A stretch of 64,000 nt of DNA from Streptomyces sp. AC555_RSS877 (GCF_019049245.1 NZ_JAGMUK010000060.1:137829-201828), one strand, 5' to 3'. Positions 45,104 through 52,818 are shown, counted from the stretch's first letter. The notes: a model not told the origin generated them from the letters alone. Numbers and translations are program-made.

Positions 45104-45664
45104 GTGCTGATCACCCACGACACCCGGTGTGCCCTCGACACCGTGGTGGATCTGGTGAACACCGCCCCGGAGGACGACGCGGCTCAGGACGCGCTGCCGG
45201 ATGTCGCGGCCCTCGAGGATTTCGTACAGAACCACGAGATCAGCGATGTCGGAGTGCTCTCGGAGTTCGATCTCTCGGCGGTGCGCAAGATCCGCGGGCG
45301 GTTCGCCGCGGTCTTCGCCGCACCGGACCCCCGGGCCGCTGCCGCGCTGATCAACGACCTCGTCGCCGCCGCGGGCACCACGCCCCGGCTCACGGACCAC
45401 GACGGCTACGACTGGCACGTGCACTACTTCGCGCCCGGCGCCTCCGTCGCCGATCACCTGGCAGCCGACTGCGGGATGGCGCTGGCCTTCTTCGTGGTGG
45501 CCGGCGAGCAGGAGCGGCTGCGTCGCTGCGAGGCGCCCGACTGCCGCCGGGCCTTCGTGGACCTCTCCCGCAACCGCTCGCGGCGGTACTGCGACAGCCG
45601 CACCTGCGGCAATCGACTGCATGTGGCCGCGTACCGGGCGCGGCGCAAGGAGGCGGCGGGCTGA
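45104..45664 (+). CDS. CGNR zinc-finger (ABATE domain) regulator
   Basis: A 186-residue protein with an N-terminal ABATE-type helical domain and a C-terminal zinc finger: CEAPDCRRAF ... YCDSRTCGNRLHVAAYRAR, containing the family-naming CGNR motif. Such proteins are thought to bind DNA as stress-related regulators in actinobacteria. GTG at 45104 follows CAGGGAG; the upstream in-frame region lacks similarity. It ends before a strong hairpin. Confidence 0.92.
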   Translation: MLITHDTRCALDTVVDLVNTAPEDDAAQDALPDVAALEDFVQNHEISDVGVLSEFDLSAVRKIRGRFAAVFAAPDPRAAAALINDLVAAAGTTPRLTDHDGYDWHVHYFAPGASVADHLAADCGMALAFFVVAGEQERLRRCEAPDCRRAFVDLSRNRSRRYCDSRTCGNRLHVAAYRARRKEAAG

Positions 45665-45689
45665 AGGCCCGGACGAGCGCTGGTGTCCT

Positions 45690-45722
45690 CGCGGTCCCCG
45701 GCGGGTGACGCCGGGGACCGCG
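45690..45722. terminator. Terminator between CGNR gene and small membrane gene
   Basis: A 13-base perfect stem (cgcggtccccggc / gccggggaccgcg) with loop GGGTGAC, between convergent stops at 45664 and 45731. Confidence 0.85.
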
Positions 45723-45730
45723 GATATGGC

Positions 45731-45883
45731 TCACAGCAACAGCAGGTCGTGCAGCGCAGCCGTGAGCAGCAGACACCCGATCACCGCAAGGAAGATCATC
45801 AGCGGTGGCTGGGAAAGGGCGAAGAGGCATCCGCGCGGCTCGTCCTGAGGTGGCGCGGCGTCGCTCTGTGTCGTGTCCAGCAT
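45731..45883 (-). CDS. Small membrane protein, 50 residues
   Basis: A short frame reading MLDTTQSDAAPPQDEPRGC, then a hydrophobic helix (PLMIFLAVIGCLLLTAAL) and ending HDLLLL. Codon third positions are G/C-rich and the protein is a believable one-span peptide. Start at 45883 has only a weak GCGAG upstream. It converges on the CGNR gene with a terminator between. No known family. Confidence 0.55.
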   Translation of the reverse strand: MLDTTQSDAAPPQDEPRGCLFALSQPPLMIFLAVIGCLLLTAALHDLLLL

Positions 45884-46059
45884 CTCGCGGCGATGATGAC
45901 GCAGTCCGGACCTGTGGCGCGATCAACACGCCCGTAATGCGCGGGAGTTCGCCGAATTCCGTGATGTCCGGTTCGAGTCGTGATCATTTCCGGACGCGCA
46001 GGGACTCGCTGTGTCGTTTTCAGCGCCTCGAGCGGACGTGATGCCGTCGTCCGTGCACG

Positions 46060-46509
46060 TCAGATGCCGTGCTTCTTGAGGATGGCCTCGATGTCGCTGA
46101 AGTCGTCCGTGGCGGGCTTGCCGCGGGGCGGGCTCGCGGGTGTGTCCGCCGGGCGGGCGCCCGAGCCCAGGGACGGCGCCGAGGCCGCCGGCGCCACCGC
46201 CTCGCTCCGGGCGGCACCCCTGGCCGCCTCCCTGCGCTCCTTGCGGGTACCGCCTCGGCGGCGCTCCACGGCGCGCGTGCCCGCGAACAGCAGCCAGGAG
46301 ACGCCGAGCACCCCGAATCCCGCCCAGGCCGTCGGGCTGAACGCGGTGTCCGCCAGCCACTCCACGACGCCGGTCATCACCAGACCGAGCGGCACGAGCG
46401 AGTACGCGGCGATACGGACGGCGGAGAGGAAACGCTTGCGGTAGGCCGTGACCGCCGCGATGCCCAGGCCGGCTGCGGCGACGGCGGAACAGACGGTCTC
46501 GGCAATCAT
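46060..46509 (-). CDS. Small hypothetical membrane protein
   Basis: A 149-residue protein with three probable spans (VCSAVAAAGLGIAAVTAY, IAAYSLVPLGLVMTGVVEWL, GFGVLGVSWLLFAG), then a basic Ala/Arg/Pro-rich tail and the C-terminal ending FSDIEAILKKHGI. Start ATG at 46509 has GGAGGACCGG directly before it. No family recognised; the KKHGI-type end is, as I recall, common in Streptomyces hypothetical proteins. Confidence 0.8.
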   Translation of the reverse strand: MIAETVCSAVAAAGLGIAAVTAYRKRFLSAVRIAAYSLVPLGLVMTGVVEWLADTAFSPTAWAGFGVLGVSWLLFAGTRAVERRRGGTRKERREAARGAARSEAVAPAASAPSLGSGARPADTPASPPRGKPATDDFSDIEAILKKHGI

Positions 46510-46749
46510 CCGGTCCTCCAGGGCAGGGCGCGTCGGGCAGGGGCACTTCGTCCCTTCCATCCTGCACCCCCGGCGCCCCGCCGGGCCATGCTCCGACCGG
46601 ACATCAGGGACATCTCCGGGTCGGCTCCTCCGCAGGGGCCGGTCGGGTCGTCCACCTCAGGGGCCGGTCGGGGTCGCCGTCGCAGGTGGCGTCCGGGCCG
46701 GACCGAGGTCCGGTGGGGGCGTCCCGGCCGGGGCTGGGAGAATGGGGGC

Positions 46750-47271
46750 ATGAGTGACTCCTCCCCCGTGCGTGCCGCCGCCCCCGTTCTCGACGTCTGG
46801 TGCGACCTCCAGTGCCCCGACTGCCGTAGCGCCCTGGACGACCTCCGTGTCCTGCGCGCCCGCTACGGCGACCGGCTGGAGCTGCGGTTGCGGCACTTCC
46901 CGCTGGAGAAGAACAAGCACGCCTTCGCCGCCGCGCAGGCCGCCGAGGAGGCCGCGGAGCAGGGGCAGGGGTGGCCGTACGTCGAGGCGGTGCTGGCCCG
47001 GGTGGCGGATCTGGACCGTGAGGGGGAACCCCTCCTGGTCGAGGTCGCCCGTGAACTGGGCCTGGACGCGGAGGAGTTCGACACCGCGCTGATCGACGGC
47101 CGGCACATCCTGATCGTGGACGCCGACCAGGCCGAGGGCAAGGCGATCGGCGTGAGTGGCACCCCCACCTACGTCATCGACGGCGAGCGCCTCGACGGCG
47201 GCAAGAGCCAGGAGGGGCTGCGCGAGCGCATCGAGGAGATCGTGGACCGGCTGCTGGCCGAGGGTGCCTGA
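46750..47271 (+). CDS. DsbA-family thioredoxin-fold oxidoreductase (FrnE-like)
   Basis: A 173-residue cytoplasmic DsbA-like protein. The redox motif is CPDC in WCDLQCPDCRSALDDL; the cis-Pro loop is VSGTPTYVIDGERLDGG. The inserted helical domain carries FPLEKNKHAFAAAQAAEEA. No signal peptide, so it acts inside the cell, like FrnE. ATG at 46750 with GGAG and GGGGG upstream. Convergent with the GNAT gene at 47293. Confidence 0.92.
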   Translation: MSDSSPVRAAAPVLDVWCDLQCPDCRSALDDLRVLRARYGDRLELRLRHFPLEKNKHAFAAAQAAEEAAEQGQGWPYVEAVLARVADLDREGEPLLVEVARELGLDAEEFDTALIDGRHILIVDADQAEGKAIGVSGTPTYVIDGERLDGGKSQEGLRERIEEIVDRLLAEGA

Positions 47272-47292
47272 ATCCCGGACGGGCTCCTTGCG

Positions 47293-48117
47293 TCAGAGCA
47301 GTTCCTTGTACATGTGGTGGGTGCGCGTCCGGTAGCCGAGTGAGTCGTAGAGCCGCTCGGCCGGGGTGTTGCCCGCGAACACGTTCAGCCGGATACCGGG
47401 CCACCCGGCCGCGACGGCCTGCGCCTCCGCCAGCAGCATGAGCGTCCGGCCGTGGCCGTGGCCCCGGTGGCCGGCGTCGGTCTCCACGTCGTAGACGAAG
47501 GCACGTTCGTCACGCGATCCCAGCCACAGCGTGCCGACCCGGACCCCGTCGTGCTCCAGCACGCTGAACCGCATGCCCTCGGTGGCCGGGCCGTCGGGCA
47601 GCATGGTGGCGTGGTCCTTCTCGGCCTTGGCCCGCGCCTCGGGCTCGGGCACGCCGCGGGAGATCCAGCTCTGCGCGTAGGCCTTCTTCTCGTGTTCCTG
47701 CCAGGCGGCGAACTCCGCCTCGGTCATGGCACGGCTCCGGCTCCCCGCGGGCAGTTCCGGCGGGGTGTCACCGAGGCCCTTCTCCATCAGCCGGTTGCGG
47801 ACGACGTACCCGAGGGCGGTCGCCGCCCTCAGCGCCGCCTCCGCCTCGGCCGGCACCGCCGCCTCGATCCGCCTGCAGCCCCAGCCGCGCGCCACCTCCT
47901 CCGCGGCGAGCGCGGCCACCGTGCCCCGGCCGCGTCGGCGGTCCGGCTCGTCGATGTGCAGGTGCAGGATCCGGGCCACCGCGTCGCCGAAGACGGGGGA
48001 CGTGCCGAGATGTATCTCGCCGACGGGACGGCTGTTCACGCATACCTGGTAGCGGCGTGAGCGCGTCCCGTCGGCCGTGCGCTGGAGCGGCTCGGTCGGC
48101 CGCAGGGTCGTGGTCAT
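47293..48117 (-). CDS. GNAT acetyltransferase, two-domain
   Basis: A 274-residue protein that looks like two GNAT folds in tandem. The first part has LHIDEPDRRRGRGTVAALAA (acetyl-CoA loop RRRGRG). The second has VYDVETDAGHRGHGHGRTLM (loop HRGHGHG) and NVFAGNTPAERLYDSLGY. Substrate unknown. ATG at 48117, no strong ribosome-binding site. It lies 54 bases downstream of nothing in particular and precedes no operon partner; pabC ends 54 bases beyond its start. Confidence 0.88.
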   Translation of the reverse strand: MTTTLRPTEPLQRTADGTRSRRYQVCVNSRPVGEIHLGTSPVFGDAVARILHLHIDEPDRRRGRGTVAALAAEEVARGWGCRRIEAAVPAEAEAALRAATALGYVVRNRLMEKGLGDTPPELPAGSRSRAMTEAEFAAWQEHEKKAYAQSWISRGVPEPEARAKAEKDHATMLPDGPATEGMRFSVLEHDGVRVGTLWLGSRDERAFVYDVETDAGHRGHGHGRTLMLLAEAQAVAAGWPGIRLNVFAGNTPAERLYDSLGYRTRTHHMYKELL

Positions 48118-48170
48118 CACGGGTGTTCTACCCGGTGCCGGGCCCTGGAGCAGCCCAATATGCCGCGCTT

Positions 48171-48992
48171 TTACGGATCGAGATCGTGGCCCGACCGCTC
48201 CTCGAAGATCCGCATGGCCTTGGCGGTCACCGGGCCCGGTGCGCGGGCCGGTTCGCGGTCGTCGACCCGGTGCACGGCCTGAACGTCCCGCAGGGTGGAG
48301 GTCAGGAAAATCTCGTCGGCCCGCTCCAGGACGTCCAGCGGCAGGTCCGTCTCCCTGGCCCCCGTCCACTCGACGGCCAGGGCACGGGTGATGCCTGCGA
48401 GGCAGCCGGAGGCGAGCGGCGGGGTGTGGATCTCGCCGTCGAGAACGACGAAGACGTTCGACCCGGTGCCCTCGCAGAGCTGTCCGACCGTGTTGCCGAA
48501 CAGCGCCTCGGTGGCGCCCTGTTCACGGGCGCGGGCTAGGGCGACGACGTTCTCGGCGTACGAGGTCGTCTTGAGGCCGGTGAGCGCGCCTCGCTCGTTG
48601 CGGGTCCAGGGGACCGTGATCACGGCCGTGGAGTCGGGGCGGCGGGCGGACTCGCCGAGGGCGACCACCAGGGTCGGGCCGTGCTCCCCGCGGTCGGAAC
48701 CGAGCGGGCCGTAGCCGCCGGTGTACGTGATGCGCAGCCGGCCGAGCGGCATCGGGTTGGCCTCGACGACGGCGGCGCAGGCGCGGCGGACCTCGTCGAG
48801 GTCGGGGTCGGGCAGGCCGAGGCCGCGCGCGGAGCGGGTCAGCCGGTCGAGGTGCCGGGTGAGTGCGAACGGCCTGCCCTCCACCACCTTCAGCGTCTCG
48901 AAGATGCCGTCGCCCACGGTCAGCCCGTGGTCGAAGACGGAGACACGGGCGGACTCGATGTCCTGCAGCCCACCGTCGAGCCAGATCGTCAC
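48171..48992 (-). CDS. pabC: Aminodeoxychorismate lyase (class IV aminotransferase)
   Basis: A 273-residue PLP enzyme of fold type IV. The PLP-Lys lies in GLKTTSYAENVVALARA, and the conserved patches FDHGLTVGDGIFETLKV, EALFGNTVGQLCEGTGSNVF and PPLASGCLAGITR are intact. It would release p-aminobenzoate and pyruvate from aminodeoxychorismate. GTG start at 48992 overlaps the pabB stop (GTGA), so the two enzymes are coupled for folate synthesis. GGAGGG lies upstream. A branched-chain or D-amino-acid aminotransferase role is less likely because of this pairing. Confidence 0.9.
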   Translation of the reverse strand: MTIWLDGGLQDIESARVSVFDHGLTVGDGIFETLKVVEGRPFALTRHLDRLTRSARGLGLPDPDLDEVRRACAAVVEANPMPLGRLRITYTGGYGPLGSDRGEHGPTLVVALGESARRPDSTAVITVPWTRNERGALTGLKTTSYAENVVALARAREQGATEALFGNTVGQLCEGTGSNVFVVLDGEIHTPPLASGCLAGITRALAVEWTGARETDLPLDVLERADEIFLTSTLRDVQAVHRVDDREPARAPGPVTAKAMRIFEERSGHDLDP

Positions 48993-50032
48993 TTCGGGAT
49001 CCCTCCAGTCACCTCGTACGTTCCCGACGCTACCGCGAGCAGCCGGGACGCCTTCAGTTCGGTCTCCCGCCACTCCGCCTCGGGGTCGGACCCCCAGGTG
49101 ATGCCGGCGCCGGTCCCGAAGCGCAGGACGCCCTCCGCGCGGTCGATCCAGAAGGTGCGGATGCCGACGGCCAGCTCACCGACGCCCCGGTCGGCGTCGA
49201 CCCAGCCGATGCCGCCGCAGTACGGGCCCCTTGGTGCCGTCTCGAGCTCCTCGATGATCCGCAGGGCGCTCGACTTGGGCGCACCCGTGACCGAACCGGG
49301 TGGGAAGGCCGCGGCGAGCAGTTCGGCCCACCCGGCGTCCTCGCGCAGCTCGCCGCGGACGGTCGACACGAGGTGGACCAGGCCGGGGTGCTTCTCCGTC
49401 ACGCACAGGTCGGGCACGGTCACACTGCCGGTCGCGCAGACCCGCCCGATGTCGTTGCGGACGAGGTCCACGATCATCACGTTCTCGGCGTAGTCCTTCT
49501 CCAGCAGGTCCGCCTCGGTCCGTCCGGTCCCCTTGATCGGTCCGGACTCGACGGCCCGGCCGTCACGGCGCAGGAACAGTTCCGGGGAGGCGGTGGCGAT
49601 CTCCACTCCGTGGCCGGGCAGGCGGATCGTTCCTGCATACGGCGCCGGGTTACCGCGCGCCAACAGGGCCGTGAGGGCGTCCACGTCGGCGTCCGGCGCG
49701 ACGGGCGCGGACAGCACCCGGCAGAGGTTCGCCTGGTAGACCTCGCCGGCGGCGATGTGTTCACGGATGCGCCGCACGCCCGCCGTGTACGCGGCGCGGT
49801 CGAGGGAGGACGTCCAGTCACCGGCGGCCGGCCCCCGCCACTCACCCGGCACCGGGGCGGGCACCGGCTCCTTGCGTACGTCCGCGAAGCGGGCACAGGT
49901 CAGCCGGCCCTCGAAGTCCGCGCAGACCGCCCAGAAACCGGTGGAGTCGAGCGCGGCGGGATCGCTGGTGACGTCGAGGAGACCGGTGGCAGCACGGTCG
50001 CCGAAGCGGGCGAGGGGAGGGAGGTCGGGCAC
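48989..50032 (-). CDS. pabB: Aminodeoxychorismate synthase component I (chorismate-binding)
   Basis: A 347-residue chorismate-binding enzyme. Active-site patches: AGEVYQANLCRVL, SPELFLRR, GPIKGTGRTEADLLEKDYAE (with PIKGT-type Thr/Lys), NVMIVDLVRNDIGRVC, PGSVTGAPKSSALRIIEELE and CGGIGWVDADRG. It makes 4-amino-4-deoxychorismate with ammonia from a PabA partner, which is not in the window. Shorter at the N-terminus than E. coli PabB. GTG at 50032 appears leaderless: TAGACT ends seven bases upstream. Overlaps pabC. Confidence 0.92.
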   Translation of the reverse strand: MPDLPPLARFGDRAATGLLDVTSDPAALDSTGFWAVCADFEGRLTCARFADVRKEPVPAPVPGEWRGPAAGDWTSSLDRAAYTAGVRRIREHIAAGEVYQANLCRVLSAPVAPDADVDALTALLARGNPAPYAGTIRLPGHGVEIATASPELFLRRDGRAVESGPIKGTGRTEADLLEKDYAENVMIVDLVRNDIGRVCATGSVTVPDLCVTEKHPGLVHLVSTVRGELREDAGWAELLAAAFPPGSVTGAPKSSALRIIEELETAPRGPYCGGIGWVDADRGVGELAVGIRTFWIDRAEGVLRFGTGAGITWGSDPEAEWRETELKASRLLAVASGTYEVTGGIPK

Positions 50033-50039
50033 GCAGTCG

Positions 50040-50045
50040 AGTCTA
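50040..50045 (-). promoter_or_regulatory. Probable -10 element, leaderless pabB transcript
   Basis: TAGACT (a TANNNT -10 box) ends seven bases before the pabB GTG, the spacing of Streptomyces leaderless genes. No Shine-Dalgarno sequence and only a poor -35 are visible. Confidence 0.45.
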
Positions 50046-50142
50046 GGGTGGGTACCCGGCGCGTGACCTGGCCGTGTCCCCGCGGGAGCCCCGGGGCACG
50101 TCCCTGAGCAGGCGCAGCGCAGCACGCTGCGCAAACGCGTTT

Positions 50143-50170
50143 TTGTGCTGGCCCGGGAATCCGCTAGAGT
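50143..50170 (+). promoter_or_regulatory. Promoter of the tRNA operon
   Basis: TTGTGC (50143-50148) and TAGAGT (50165-50170) separated by 16 bases fit a housekeeping sigma (HrdB) promoter. The first tRNA starts 41 bases after the -10 element. A small hairpin (gcgcagcg / cgctgcgc, 50112-50132) lies upstream. Confidence 0.6.
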
Positions 50171-50210
50171 TCAGACGTCGCCGGGACGCGGGAGCGGACC
50201 GAAACGACAG

Positions 50211-50283
50211 GCGGACGTAGCTCAGTTGGTAGAGCGCAACCTTGCCAAGGTTGAGGTCGCGAGTTCGAACCTCGTCGTCCGCT
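50211..50283 (+). tRNA. tRNA-Gly (anticodon GCC)
   Basis: A 73-base cloverleaf: acceptor GCGGACG/CGTCCGC, D-arm AGCTCAGTTGGTAGAGC, anticodon loop TTGCCAA (GCC) on stem CAACC/GGTTG, T-arm GAGTTCGAACCTC. Discriminator T; no encoded CCA. First gene of the five-tRNA cluster. Confidence 0.98.
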
Positions 50284-50320
50284 CGAAGGAACAGGGGTCT
50301 TCCCGGGCCCCTACACTCCT

Positions 50321-50394
50321 GGTGGAGTGGCCGAGAGGCGAGGCAACGGCCTGCAAAGCCGTCTACACGGGTTCAAATCCCGTCTCCACCTCCA
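50321..50394 (+). tRNA. tRNA-Cys (anticodon GCA), CCA encoded
   Basis: Acceptor GGTGGAG/CTCCACC, anticodon loop CTGCAAA (GCA) on stem ACGGC/GCCGT, T-arm GGGTTCAAATCCC. Discriminator T at 50391 and the following bases are CCA, which none of the neighbouring tRNA genes has. Confidence 0.97.
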
Positions 50395-50395
50395 A

Positions 50396-50467
50396 GGACG
50401 ATTAGCTCAGCGGGAGAGCGCTTCCCTGACACGGAAGAGGTCACTGGTTCAATCCCAGTATCGTCCA
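50396..50467 (+). tRNA. tRNA-Val (anticodon GAC), copy 1
   Basis: A 72-base cloverleaf with acceptor GGACGAT/ATCGTCC, anticodon loop CTGACAC (GAC) on stem CTTCC/GGAAG, T-arm CTGGTTCAATCCCAG. One base after the tRNA-Cys CCA. Followed by a 16-base palindrome GGATCTTCGAAGATCC (50470-50485). Confidence 0.98.
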
Positions 50468-50491
50468 CTGGATCTTCGAAGATCCGGACCC

Positions 50492-50563
50492 GCGCGATTA
50501 GCTCAGCGGGAGAGCGCTTCCCTGACACGGAAGAGGTCACTGGTTCAATCCCAGTATCGCGCA
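50492..50563 (+). tRNA. tRNA-Val (anticodon GAC), copy 2, variant acceptor stem
   Basis: Identical body to the flanking tRNA-Val copies, but the acceptor stem is GCGCGAT/ATCGCGC. Both strands of the stem changed together, so pairing is kept. Anticodon GAC, discriminator A. Confidence 0.98.
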
Positions 50564-50597
50564 CGCAGTTTCCACCGCCCGCGGGCTGTGGTCCCGA

Positions 50598-50669
50598 GGA
50601 CGATTAGCTCAGCGGGAGAGCGCTTCCCTGACACGGAAGAGGTCACTGGTTCAATCCCAGTATCGTCCA
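50598..50669 (+). tRNA. tRNA-Val (anticodon GAC), copy 3
   Basis: Same sequence as copy 1 over all 72 bases (acceptor GGACGAT/ATCGTCC, loop CTGACAC). Last gene of the operon; the terminator begins seven bases later. Confidence 0.98.
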
Positions 50670-50675
50670 CACACC

Positions 50676-50705
50676 GAAGCCCCCGGCCCTGCGGCCGGGG
50701 GCTTC
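50676..50705 (+). terminator. Terminator of the tRNA operon
   Basis: A 13-base perfect stem (gaagcccccggcc / ggccgggggcttc) with loop CTGC, followed by TTCGTC. It also faces the convergent zinc-ribbon gene. Confidence 0.9.
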
Positions 50706-50724
50706 TTCGTCTGCCGGCCGGCTG

Positions 50725-51030
50725 TCAGCTGGAGAACAGCATGCGGCCGAAGCCCTTGTTCCGGTGATGACCATGGTGACCCTGCTGGCCGTAGTGGCCG
50801 CCCTGCGGGGCGCCCCAGGCGGGGGCGGAGTGAGCGCCGGGAGCCGCCGGGTACTGCGGGGCGACCGGGGGCGGCGGTACCGCGGGCTGGGCCCACTGGG
50901 ACTCCAGGCGGGTCAGCGACTCCAACTCTCCGTAGTCGAGAAAGATGCCGCGGCAGCCGCTGCACTGCTCGATCTGGACGCCGTTGCGGTTGTACGTGTG
51001 CATCGGAGCATGACACTTCGGACACTGCAT
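50725..51030 (-). CDS. TFIIB-type zinc-ribbon protein
   Basis: A 101-residue protein. The N-terminal half is a zf-TFIIB domain: MQCPKCHAPMHTYNRNGVQI, EQCSGCRGIFLDYGELESL (four Cys in two CxxC pairs, with C-x-G-C-R-G-IFLD). The rest is Pro/Ala-rich and ends in His/Gly-rich HHGHHRNKGFGRMLFSS. Probable small metal-binding regulator of unknown target. ATG at 51030 with GAGGAG 11 bases upstream. Confidence 0.9.
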   Translation of the reverse strand: MQCPKCHAPMHTYNRNGVQIEQCSGCRGIFLDYGELESLTRLESQWAQPAVPPPPVAPQYPAAPGAHSAPAWGAPQGGHYGQQGHHGHHRNKGFGRMLFSS

Positions 51031-51110
51031 GGTCGGTTCAACTCCTCGCCGGTAGGTCCTGCTTGGTGCTTCGCCAGGACAGACTCTGTCCGGCTGCGGT
51101 CGGTTGCACC

Positions 51111-52106
51111 CTACTTCGCGAAACCAGGCTCCAACTGCGGCGGGGCGGAATCCATGCGGTCGCAGGCGTCGACGAGCGCCTGCTCCACCTCGTCCAGGGG
51201 GCGGTCCGCCGCGACGGCCTTGGCGATCGACCGGGCGGCGGTCTGCACGGTGAGCGCGCGGGCCGGGACGTCCAGCGCGGGCCAGGGATCGCCGGCCGCC
51301 GGGACGGCCGGGCCGCCCGCCGCTCGGTAGGCGGTCAGGAAACGGGTCCACTCCTCGGGCGGGAGCAGTCCGCAGGCGTACCAGGCGGCCGGGCGGGCCA
51401 GGTCCCAGGCCGGGACGCCGACACCGAGGTCGTCGACGTCGATGAGCAGCCACGGACCGTCGGGGGCGGGATGCCGGACCAGTTGGCCGAGGTGGAGGTC
51501 GCCGTGGCAGAGGGTGGTGGTGTCCGGCATGGGGGCCTCGTCGCGGGCCCAGGCCGGGAGGGTGGACCAAGCCCGCAGAACAGGGGTGGTGGCCGCGTGG
51601 TGGGCCGCCGCGGCGCGGAGCCGGGCGATCGCGAGGGCGGCTTTGGCGGGGCCGCGCATGGGAGGCGGAGCGAGGAGGGCCGGGGAGTTGTGCGCGCCGG
51701 TGCGGGGCGGGGGTGCGGGTGTGGACAGGGCCGCGGTGGGGGTCCGGTGGAGGCGGGCCAGGAGGGCGGCGGCGTCCTCCCAGGGGGCCGCGTCCGGATC
51801 CTCCGGGTCCACGGGGGTGCCGTAGGGCCAGAACGTCACGAGCCTGCCGTGCAGGTCGACCGGGGTCGCCCCGAGTGGGGGCAGGAGTATGCCGGGGAGG
51901 TGGGCTGCGGCGGTGAGACGCGGGGCCAGGCCGGTGCGGGTGGTGTCCGGGGCGTGCGCCTTGGCGACGGTCCCGGCGTGCCGGACGACTGTGGCGTCGG
52001 GGCGGTCGGCGAGGGTGGCGGTTGCCCCGCAGGGGCAGGCGGATGGGGCCGAGTGGGCCTTGGCCTTGGCTCGGGTGGTGAGGTCGGTCAGCAGGGGGTG
52101 GGTCAC
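51111..52106 (-). CDS. Aminoglycoside phosphotransferase-family kinase
   Basis: A 331-residue APH/choline-kinase-fold protein. The catalytic loop is LCHGDLHLGQLV and the metal-binding loop LLIDVDDLGVG; AWDLARPAAWYACG follows as in the family. The N-terminal ATP lobe is Ala/Pro-rich and degenerate. The GTG at 52106 has AGGAG four bases upstream; an in-frame ATG at 52151 lacks such a signal. Small-molecule phosphotransfer is likely, but resistance to any drug cannot be inferred. Confidence 0.88.
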   Translation of the reverse strand: MTHPLLTDLTTRAKAKAHSAPSACPCGATATLADRPDATVVRHAGTVAKAHAPDTTRTGLAPRLTAAAHLPGILLPPLGATPVDLHGRLVTFWPYGTPVDPEDPDAAPWEDAAALLARLHRTPTAALSTPAPPPRTGAHNSPALLAPPPMRGPAKAALAIARLRAAAAHHAATTPVLRAWSTLPAWARDEAPMPDTTTLCHGDLHLGQLVRHPAPDGPWLLIDVDDLGVGVPAWDLARPAAWYACGLLPPEEWTRFLTAYRAAGGPAVPAAGDPWPALDVPARALTVQTAARSIAKAVAADRPLDEVEQALVDACDRMDSAPPQLEPGFAK

Positions 52107-52302
52107 AAAACTCCTGGCGCGGGCACGCGGGTCGTTCGCGAGGGTACGCATGTCGTACGCGACTCGTCACCCTGCGTCGGTACGGACGTCGACTGGGGGC
52201 TCCGCCCTCAGATCCCCGGATTTGTGCCGGCTGCCGGCCCCCAGACCGCCGCGGCCGCTCAGCTCGGCAGACGCATCGGCCCGTTCAGGTTCAGGGCAAA
52301 GC
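52107..52302. other. Non-coding gap with degenerate repeat
   Basis: Contains a partial, worn copy of the intergenic repeat: ctgggggctccgccctcag then atccccgg (52192-52218). No coding frame seen. A plus-strand transcript ending at the terminator 52303-52340 would start here, but no gene is evident. Confidence 0.5.
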
Positions 52303-52340
52303 AATGCCGGCGCAGCTCCCCAGCTGCGCCGGCATTTTTT
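52303..52340 (+). terminator. Strong rho-independent terminator on plus strand
   Basis: A 15-base perfect stem (aatgccggcgcagct / agctgcgccggcatt) with loop CCCC, followed by TTTTTT in total. The T-run is on the plus strand although neighbouring genes are on the minus strand. Confidence 0.88.
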
Positions 52341-52424
52341 GCCGTCCGCCGCACCCCCGTCCCCACGGGGTTTCATGGGTGGATGTCCCCGCCCGGACCG
52401 CTCTTCCGGGCCTGGGGTCGCCGC

Positions 52425-52622
52425 TCAGCGCCCCAGCATCACTCCCACGGACGACGCTTGTATGGCCACTGTCTCCCAGCCGTCGAAGACGAGGAGGAGC
52501 AGTGCCGCCAGGGGAAGGGCCATGAGTGTCGCCACCAGGGGGTGGCGACGGCCTGTTCGGCGATGGCGGAGCGCGATGCGCTCCTGGGTACGGACCAGTG
52601 TCCGCGGTGCCGTGTAGGCCAT
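52425..52622 (-). CDS. Small membrane protein, 65 residues
   Basis: A one-span protein: basic N-terminus (VRTQERIALRHRRTGRRHP) followed by the helix LVATLMALPLAALLLLVFDG and ending SSVGVMLGR. ATG at 52622 has AGGAGAGGG just upstream, a strong ribosome-binding site, which supports translation. No family recognised. Confidence 0.75.
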   Translation of the reverse strand: MAYTAPRTLVRTQERIALRHRRTGRRHPLVATLMALPLAALLLLVFDGWETVAIQASSVGVMLGR

Positions 52623-52818
52623 GGTCCCTCTCCTGACCGTCTCTGTTTCGTTGGCAGCGGCGGGTGTCTGACCTCGGGGGACGAGTGCTGCACCCGCCGC
52701 TTGACCTCAAATCTAGGCGTCCGGCGGTCGGTGCACGTCATGCCCTCGTACCGATTGCCGGGCCTCCCGGAGGATGAGCCGTGACCTGCGGTGTACTCCC
52801 GTGGGTGGAGACCGGGAC

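Noticed and set aside
52107..52302. A third full copy of the intergenic repeat
   Set aside because: Only the CTGGGGGC-type hairpin and a few following bases match; the remaining blocks are absent or rearranged.
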